From Phaeosaccion multiseriatum (taxonomy: Eukaryota; Ochrophyta, other classes): a stretch of 64,000 nucleotides of DNA. The position numbers and the translations under genes were made by a program. Below the pieces are notes generated by a model. The model ran no database searches, was not told the DNA's origin, and saw nothing but the letters and a program-made list of their open reading frames with translations. Below, piece after piece: positions 57,013-64,000 of this stretch. The stretch spans positions 3,844,001 through 3,908,000 of the forward strand of contig OZ218953.1 of the NCBI GenBank assembly GCA_965112735.1, given 5' to 3'. How positions within the stretch are numbered: the stretch's first letter is position 1; each line of letters begins with the position of its first letter.

Positions 57013-60000
57013 ATGGCCGAGACGCAGCTCCCCGTGACCGCCTTGGCGCTGTTCATCCTGTTCGGTGCCAATTGGGTCGTCTACTCGGGGCTGTGGCTCC
57101 ACAAGAGGAGCCAGGAAGGGGGGGGGGCGCTGAGAGAACAGAAGGTATGGGGAGCAAAAAGTACGACTCATAACAGTGGCAAGAGCGCGTAGGTTAGCAG
57201 CTAAGCGTTTTTGCAGCGCCTACGGCCGGGAAGGGCCGCTTGTCGGGAGCTCCCATGCTTCTTTTAGCCCCTCTCATTACCTCTTCTTCTTCTCTCTTCT
57301 TCTTGGATCTGTTGTTCTTTGCATAGCAGGCTCTGCTCCGGCCAAGAAGAGGTCTGAGCCGCTGGCCCTGACCTTGCCGTCTGTGCGGTCTTTGTCTCAC
57401 TCTTTGGCCTTCCTGGGCATACTCATTTGCATAGCATGGCTCTGCGAGCACCACCCTCCCTTCGCCCACTCCAAGAAGGTTCGTCTCACGTGTCGGTGTT
57501 TGGGTGCATGCTGTGCGTTTCGATCAGCAAGTCGACACTGCTGTGTGTGCGTAGGGTCACCTTTTCCACCTTCCGAATGCATACACCTCCCTCTCCTGGC
57601 CCCCTTTCTTATCTTTCTCCTCTCCTTCTCTCTTCCGCTATCTCTCTTGTGTCTCTCCCTTTCTCTTTCTCTCTTTCTCTTTCTCTCCATACACTATGCA
57701 ATTTGTGGCGTGTTGCAGATCCACGACATGGACATGTTTTGGTTCCTTGCGTTCGCCTTGGCGGCCCTGAGCTTCTTCAACGTAAAGAAGAGTAAGGGCG
57801 GAGACATCCTCAACCGAGAGCAGACGGAGGAGTGGAAAGGATGGATGCAGGTGCGAGGCGAGTGGAAGGAAGGGCGGTGCTATGGTGCCCCGTGGCGTCC
57901 TCTTGCGTGTTCACTTGAGGCATGCTGTGCTGGAAAGGCCTGATCTCATGGCTGTGGGTTAGATGGTGTGTCTGGCTTGCAGTTACTTGCTCTTGCTCCC
58001 CCTCGAAGAGCGAACGCGACAAGCGCCCCCCCCCTCTCTCTACTTTCTCATGTCACGATGCACACCGGCCCCGCCCCTTCTCACACTCCTTCGCTTCCCC
58101 CTTTTCCACGCCAGTTCCTGTTCCTCATGTACCACTACTTCTCCGCGCACGAGGTGTATAACTCCATCAGGTCAGTCGGGCAAGGGTCAGGGGGGGGGGG
58201 CAGTGGGGCCGTCGAGGGGCATGGGAGAGAGACAACAGGGCGCGTCTTGCTCGAAGGATGCAGAGAGCCCGTACTTTTCAATCATGAGCATAAGAATGCA
58301 AGACACGAGACAGCAAGGGCAGAGCTTGTGTTCCCTTGCCCCTCCGCTTACGCTACGCACCTCGTGCTCGCTTTGCTACTTGCGGTATACAGAGTGATGA
58401 TTACGAGCTACGTGTGGATGACCGGCTTCGGCAACTTTTCCTTCTTTTACATGAAGGTACGAGTGTCCAAGTCAGTGTGTCTCCCTGGCGCAGTGTGGTT
58501 CTTGAGTAGCGAGCAGGGTGTCTTCTTGCAAGCTTGGGGAAGGCAGAAAAGGTGCTCGCCACCAAGAGGAGTGGGCACCAGACTACCCACACCCCTTTCG
58601 CTGATGCATCGCTCTCTACCCAACCCTGAACCCTTGCAGGGAGACTTCGGCGCGGTGAGGCTGCTGCAGATGCTCTGGAGACTCAACTTCCTGGTGAGTG
58701 ATTGCAGTAGAGGAGGTAGCGTCTCGCGGCTCACGTGTGGTTGCTTGAAGGTACGCGCTGCTGCTCAACTCTTTTACTCTCTCTCCCATTCTCCCTCTGC
58801 TCCTCATTCTGCGTAACGCAGGTGTGCTTGCTGTGTATGGTGATGGGCAATACGTACATTCTGTACTACATCTGTCCCCTGCACACCTTCTACTTCTTCT
58901 TCGTCTTCGCCACCATGCGCGTCATGCCGAGCGTCAATCACCAGAAGTGGGGCATCAGAGTCAAGGTGGGGTGGGTGCATGGCTTGGGGCACGACCGACT
59001 GGACAATGTCCTCTTATGTTTTCTCGGTCCGCTGGGGTCGGATCTCGACATGTCCTTTTTCACGCTCTGTCCTCCTTGGCTGCGCTTGTTTCCCCCTTCT
59101 TCTCGTCTCACTTACTGTTTCGCTCTCGGTCTGACTTCTGACTCTTGACCTGAACTTGCGTCGGTCGTCTTACTGCTGCCCTCCTTGTGGTGCCCTCCTT
59201 GTGCTGCAGCTCCTTGTGGTGGCCGCCATTGTGTACTGCGTGTGGGACGTGGACTCGGGACTCTTCGACAAGATCTTCTTCTTCCTTGGAGATACGCCGA
59301 AGGTGAGGGAGCCATGCCAACAGAGTGCTTGCATACTTTACGAACGTCCACCCACCCCCTCTCTGGCAGCCACCGCCGAATGCCCTGCCGAGTGCATCTG
59401 TGCTGCAAAGCAAATGAATTCTCATTCGGCGTGAGAGCTTTGCCATGGCGGCAACCAGGGCTGAATGAAAACCCTGGCGTTGTGTTGATAGGTTTTTCAC
59501 CTACTCCTCTCTCTCTCTTTATTTTCTTGTTCGAAACGTGTGTCAGATTGGGGCAAGCAGCGGCAGCATGTGGGAGTGGTACTTTCGATCCTCGCTGGAC
59601 CACTGGAGCACCTTCCTGGGCATGATCTTCGCTCTCAACTTCCCCCTGTCTATGCTCTGGCTCAAGAAGGTATAACGGAGGGGAGAAAGACAAGGGACGA
59701 GGGGAAAGAAGCCAGCGAGCAGGGGAGGGGCTGGGGAGAAGCCCGTCGCGTCGCTGGCATCTCTTCTTCTCTTGTGTGCCTACTTGGCTGACCAGGTCAT
59801 TCCTTTTGCCTGCTCCTGCTCCATAGGTGGAGGGATTGCCTGCGGTACAGCAGTGGGCCGTGAAGGGTAGCGTGGCGGTTGTGTGCCTTTGCGCCTGCTG
59901 GTGGTGGGCGACTCACATCCTTCCTCTGGTGAGTCGGGGGTCGATATAATGGAGTCCAAGGGAAGAGAAAGTGGGGCTGAAGGCTCTGAGCAATGCTGCG

Positions 60001-63000
60001 CATGAAGGCTCAAGAGCACTTTCTTCGCTTGCGCCATATCTGCCCCCGCTATCACGCAAGGCCCTCTGCGCACCCTCTCCGTTCACCCTCTCTTCTCGCC
60101 TTTCCGTTTGTCTCTGTCTGTCCGTCTATGTTTGTCTCTGTCCGTCCGTCTGTCCGTCTCTCCGTGTGGTCCAGCCCAAGCTGGATTACAACGCGTCCAA
60201 CGCGTACTTCGGCTGCTTGATTCCCATGCTGTCGTACATCTACATGCGCAACTTGTCTCCCCTGCTGCGCACCACCTACTTGGAGCCACTGCACTCGCTG
60301 GGCAAAGTCACCCTCGAGACATACCTCATGCAGCACCACGTGTTCCTCACCAGCAACGCCAAGACTGTCCTGACGGTGCGGTGTGCGCGATGTGGAAGGA
60401 GGGAGGGGGAGGTGAAGGTCGCAGATTGATTGGTCCCAGGGGGGCAAGACACGGCATGACCCACCCTCCCCGCCCCGTGTGTGCTTCTCTCTGACGTGGG
60501 AGCTCTCTGTTGCTTTGCCCTTCCTTCCCTTCCCAACACGTTTCCTTCGTTTCTGCGTCTATCCCCTTTCCTTCCGCGTCTTTCCCCTTTTCTTCTGCCG
60601 AATGAATGCACAGCTGGTGCCCGGCATGCCAAAGGTCAACCTCCTCGTCGGCGGTGTGCTGTATTGGAACGTGTCCCAGCATCTTCACAACCTCACTCTC
60701 TTTATGCGAGGAATCCTTCTTCCCGACAATTTGAGGAGCTGCATCGTCAACCTGGTAAGATTGGGAGAGCCGGGGGGGGCGTATCCATTTGGAAACAAGG
60801 GTAGAATGAAAGAGTGGCAGAGCCCAGCACTGTCCTAACCGGGCGTATGATTTGTGGTCCATGCAAGCGTTGGGGTCATATGTGTACGGTCTTGACGCAA
60901 CTCTAGTGGTGTAGAGACGGATGAATTGAGGAGAGCGTGGTGCGCCACGGTGGGAGGATCCAAGCAGGGGTCACACACTGCAGCCAGAGCTACCACGCGC
61001 TTCTACCCCGTAACCTGTCTCATTCGAGTGCGGTGCCCTGACTGTGAGATGAATGCCCTTATTGTGTGTCCTTGCAGATGGGCATCGGGGGAACCCTTCT
61101 CGTGTGTCTGTTCTTCGGTCATGTGGTGCAAAGCTACGAGCTGGCGTGGCAGGGGGTGATTGGCTTCAGTTTGGTACTCGGTGTGGCCACTCTCATTGCA
61201 CTGCACCTTGCCCTCATCGCCCGAGAGAAGCAAGGGACCGTGCACGGCGGAACTGGGCTGTCTACTGGTGGCTCCCTGGAAATGGAGAAGCTCGGCGACA
61301 GGAAGACTGGGAATGCTAATGAGACACAGCTGGAGGGACAGGCCGCCATGGAAGGCGATGACGGCGACGAGAAAGCGGGGCTCCTCCCTCTCCCCGACAA
61401 GAAGGACGAGGAAGCTCTCGTTGAAAGCGAGCACTCGGCTTCCATTCCGCGCGGCCCTTCCAAGGCGCGATATGACGGCGGGCTGCTGAGACTGTCCAAC
61501 CTGTTGCCGGCTCTGGTGTTGAGCATGGCGAGCATTGTGGTGGTTCGAAAGGGAGGCTTTGGCATGCTGCTGTCTCACAGAGCAGGGGCTCCCGGCACCA
61601 GCGCCTCGGAGTGGGGTACTGCGCAAACGAATGTGTGTCTGAGCAATGTCAACAACGGCATGTGGAAGACCTCGTATGGGGCGTGCGAAGGACAAGCGGC
61701 CACGGCGGAAGGCTACTGTAACACGCGTGCGTGGAAGTGGATCGACGTGCCTGACCAGTGCAGCTACCACTTCATCTCGGAGGACAGTATGATGAACACC
61801 ATCAGAGGTGTGTGGTGTGGTGCATTGATAGATGGCAAGGCATGGCGTTCTAGCTGCTCTCCCTCCCTCTCTCTCTCTCTCTGATTCCTGTCTCTGTCCC
61901 TTCGCCCTGCTGGGTCCTTCTGCTGCGAGCAGGCCGCCACGTGAAGATCATCGGAGACTCCGTGCAGCGCTACGTGTACCTCGCCCTCTTGCGCTCTGTG
62001 GGAGTGATTGAGACCATTGACTTGAACAGCAACGAGGCCAAGCACTCGGACAAGGCTTGGGAAGGAAAGGTAAGAGCCGCGGCGGCAGGTGCCATCAACA
62101 CATACACGTACATATTCTGGACTCCCGCCGTTCTTCTGTGCTGATCCCTACGCTTCATAGCCTGACTTCTTCTCTCGACACTCCACAGGACGGCACGTCC
62201 ATCACATTTAAGTGGGCTGCCTTCGCGGAGGACATCAGTGGAGAGGTGAGGATAAGGATATGGCCCGGGCACTAAATAGTGCGTGGAAGGTGTTGGCAGC
62301 GGAAAATTCGCGTGAGTCGTCGTGCAGAGCCCGGATTAGAGATGGGCCTGGTTAGCTTCTCCAGCTGCTGCTGCTACTGCTGCTCCCGCTGCTGCTGCTA
62401 AGTATTACCCCACACACACACATCTCCCACACCCCTATACAGCTCGAAGCCATGGTGGGGTCCGGCGATAACCACCCGGCTGACCTCCTCATCGTCGGAG
62501 GGGGGCTCTGGGACGCCCTGCACGAGCACAACGCGCCGCAGTACGGCCGCACTCTCGAGACGGTGGCCAAGCACATCTCACGCGTGGGTATTTCTCTCAT
62601 ATTATCACAGTTCACTTGTTCCGGTGGGACTTTCTCTCTCTATCTCTCTCTTTTGCTATCTGCGCTGCACCACCGCGGTCGGCCCAAAGATCTGACCCCT
62701 GACCCTTCCCATCGCCTGGGACTCTCGCTCCCGATGCTCGTCGCCCTCCCCTCTTTCAGCTGCGAGAAGGCAAGGGCGTGCGTGTGGTGTGGTCACGGAC
62801 CACTGCCGTGGTGGAGGCGAAGCTTGAGAGCCCCAGCAAGAAAGAGTATCTCTCGGCCGCGCATGTTGCCGAATATACGGTAAGGAGGCTTGTAGGCACG
62901 CTCTCAGCTGCTCTTGTCTGGGAGAAGAGAAGTCAGAGGAAGGATGGCGTATTGCAGGTCGCGTTTGGCTTTCGTTTCCTGGCCACGGACCCGGGATTTT

Positions 63001-63283
63001 GTCTTGGCTTCTCTTGCCTTTCTCCTTCAGCCCCACCCCCCCCTCATTTCCTTTTCTCCCTTCCTCGCCAGGATGCTGCGGATTCGAGTGGTGTAATGAG
63101 CGCAGTGGATGCCGTTTTGGACGGCTACCGCATCACTTCGCAGCACACGGGCGACACGGAAGACGGCATTCACTACGCCGACTTCATCTACGACGCCTTT
63201 GCTCAGATTCATGTGGGTGTTAGTGCTGTGCTCTCCCCTCTCCTCTTGACATGTCTCTGTGTCTCTCTTCTCTCTCTCCGCCT

Positions 63284-63324
<41 letters not shown>

Positions 63325-63691
63325 AAGAGCTCTCTTGTCCCACTTCTCACTCTGGTTGTGCACCGCACCCACGACGTGACAACTTGCACAGGGAAACATC
63401 ATGCAAATCTTTGGGTGGGGCGCTCGGCGGAGAACGTCCGCCCTCGCCCCGCCGGTGCCTCCCTCTCGGCATCACCAGCGCATTCTAGAGCTGGAAGGAC
63501 ATCACATTGGCAAGATGGCCAACCCTTTCCTGGGGGCCCTCGTGGTCGGGGCTGCCTGCATCATGATTCTGTATATGGATGCCTACGTGGGTCTCACGAG
63601 GCTCGCCATGAGCACCATCGGGCAGCAGACCCTTGTATGGGAAGACGCGTACGGCCCGCTATTGAGCAAGCTCGGACGGCCTCTGCAGTAA
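57013..63691 (+). CDS. CASD1/Cas1p-type O-acetyltransferase with C-terminal SGNH domain
   Basis: Nineteen exons (57013-57160, 57330-57478, 57719-57850, 58115-58170, 58393-58456, 58640-58693, 58822-58965, 59210-59302, 59547-59669, 59827-59928, 60175-60375, 60614-60754, 61078-61807, 61933-62069, 62189-62245, 62443-62583, 62760-62879, 63072-63212, 63392-63691) give 1010 residues, all in phase. The first ~540 residues are the multi-helix Cas1p domain (LFLMYHYFSAHEVYNSIR, TSYVWMTGFGNFSFFY, LTLETYLMQHH-type block, VNLLVGGVLYWNVSQ). After a helix, residues ~640-930 form a PC-esterase/SGNH domain: IIGDSVQRY (Ser722), VGGGLWDALH, and DGIHY (Asp895, His898). A final helix closes it. The family acetylates sugars in the Golgi lumen. 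Animal CASD1 has SGNH first. Exon 1's 3' end is the least certain border. Confidence 0.87.
61858..61883. repeat. CT microsatellite in CASD1-like intron
   Basis: A short CTCT run just after the donor of the intron 61808-61932. Confidence 0.85.
63255..63321. repeat. CT microsatellite in last CASD1-like intron
   Basis: TCTCTC units in the intron 63213-63391, part of a long pyrimidine tract before the final exon. Confidence 0.9.
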
Positions 63692-64000
63692 GCGAGGCGA
63701 GAGGAGGACAGAATAGGGGAACCGGAGCACAAGAAACGACAGCACACCGACCTCTCTGGCCGACATTGCTGACCCACATGGCAGCCTAGTCGTTGTGCTC
63801 TCGTCAAGTCTTTGCGCTGCAGCCACGCAGCTTGGGATCTTTGGTGCTGTTCTTCCGTGTGCTCCACTTCCCCACTCATGTAGGACAGCCATGAAGCCTC
63901 GTCTTTGTAAACCCTGTGCCTCGGGTTTCTTTAGCTTGTTCACTTGCTCTTTGGAGCTTGCATCTTCTTGTCTTCTCTGTTACTGCTGGCCCCATCCGAG
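63692..64000. other. 3' flank, no gene seen
   Basis: No supported exon appears between the CASD1-like stop and the window end; presumably 3' UTR and spacer. Confidence 0.5.

Noticed and set aside
1-64000. tRNA, rRNA, CRISPR arrays, riboswitches
   Set aside because: I saw no cloverleaf, rRNA core or spaced direct-repeat array; the two inverted-repeat arrays have adjacent units with conserved spacers, unlike CRISPR.

Overview
The window is nuclear DNA of a eukaryote with intron-dense genes. Most introns are about 70-250 nt with GT-AG borders, often GTGAGT or GTACGT donors. The best fit is a photosynthetic stramenopile (heterokont alga). Two predicted proteins start with a signal peptide followed at once by a phenylalanine-containing ASAFAP-like site (GEA|FTA in a carotenoid isomerase, G|LAF in a SAP-domain protein), the import signature of secondary red plastids. 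An LRRC43-like protein hints at a lineage that keeps motile cilia. I cannot name the species. All gene models below were built by hand from splice sites. For the multi-exon models with listed exons, the summed exon lengths are divisible by three and every junction keeps phase.

Layout. 1-7743: the C-terminus of a decapping-activator-like protein, a TA microsatellite, a small unknown gene, a 12-exon LRRC43-like gene with a GGGGA minisatellite intron, a repeat-bearing spacer and a small unknown gene. 8047-24086 (minus): a 2203-residue EF-hand protein with MABP-like repeats and RanBP2 zinc fingers, then a TMEM63/CSC1 channel. 24445-34071: a rearranged MUS81-like nuclease (+), an unknown polyQ protein with a TH1/PH-like tail (-), and a plastid carotenoid isomerase (+). 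34503-45901: a TrmO tRNA methyltransferase fused behind a FVSHRW/WID domain (+), a sugar transporter (-), IST1 of ESCRT-III (+), an unknown coiled-coil protein (-) and an mL45/Tim44-like protein (+). 46283-56461 (all minus): an SYCP2-like meiotic axis candidate, a Hep59/TLS1 protein, an S4-like protein and a plastid SAP protein. 57013-63691 (+): a CASD1/Cas1p-type acyltransferase with domain order inverted relative to animals.

No operon logic applies. Biologically linked genes are the two plastid-targeted proteins and two recombination or meiosis candidates (MUS81-like and SYCP2-like). The most novel structural signal is a pair of inverted-repeat-bounded tandem arrays at 17585-17835 and 53482-53619. 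They share the core GGCGCCAGCCGG, use different duplicated heptamers, and each lies less than 70 nt downstream of a stop codon.
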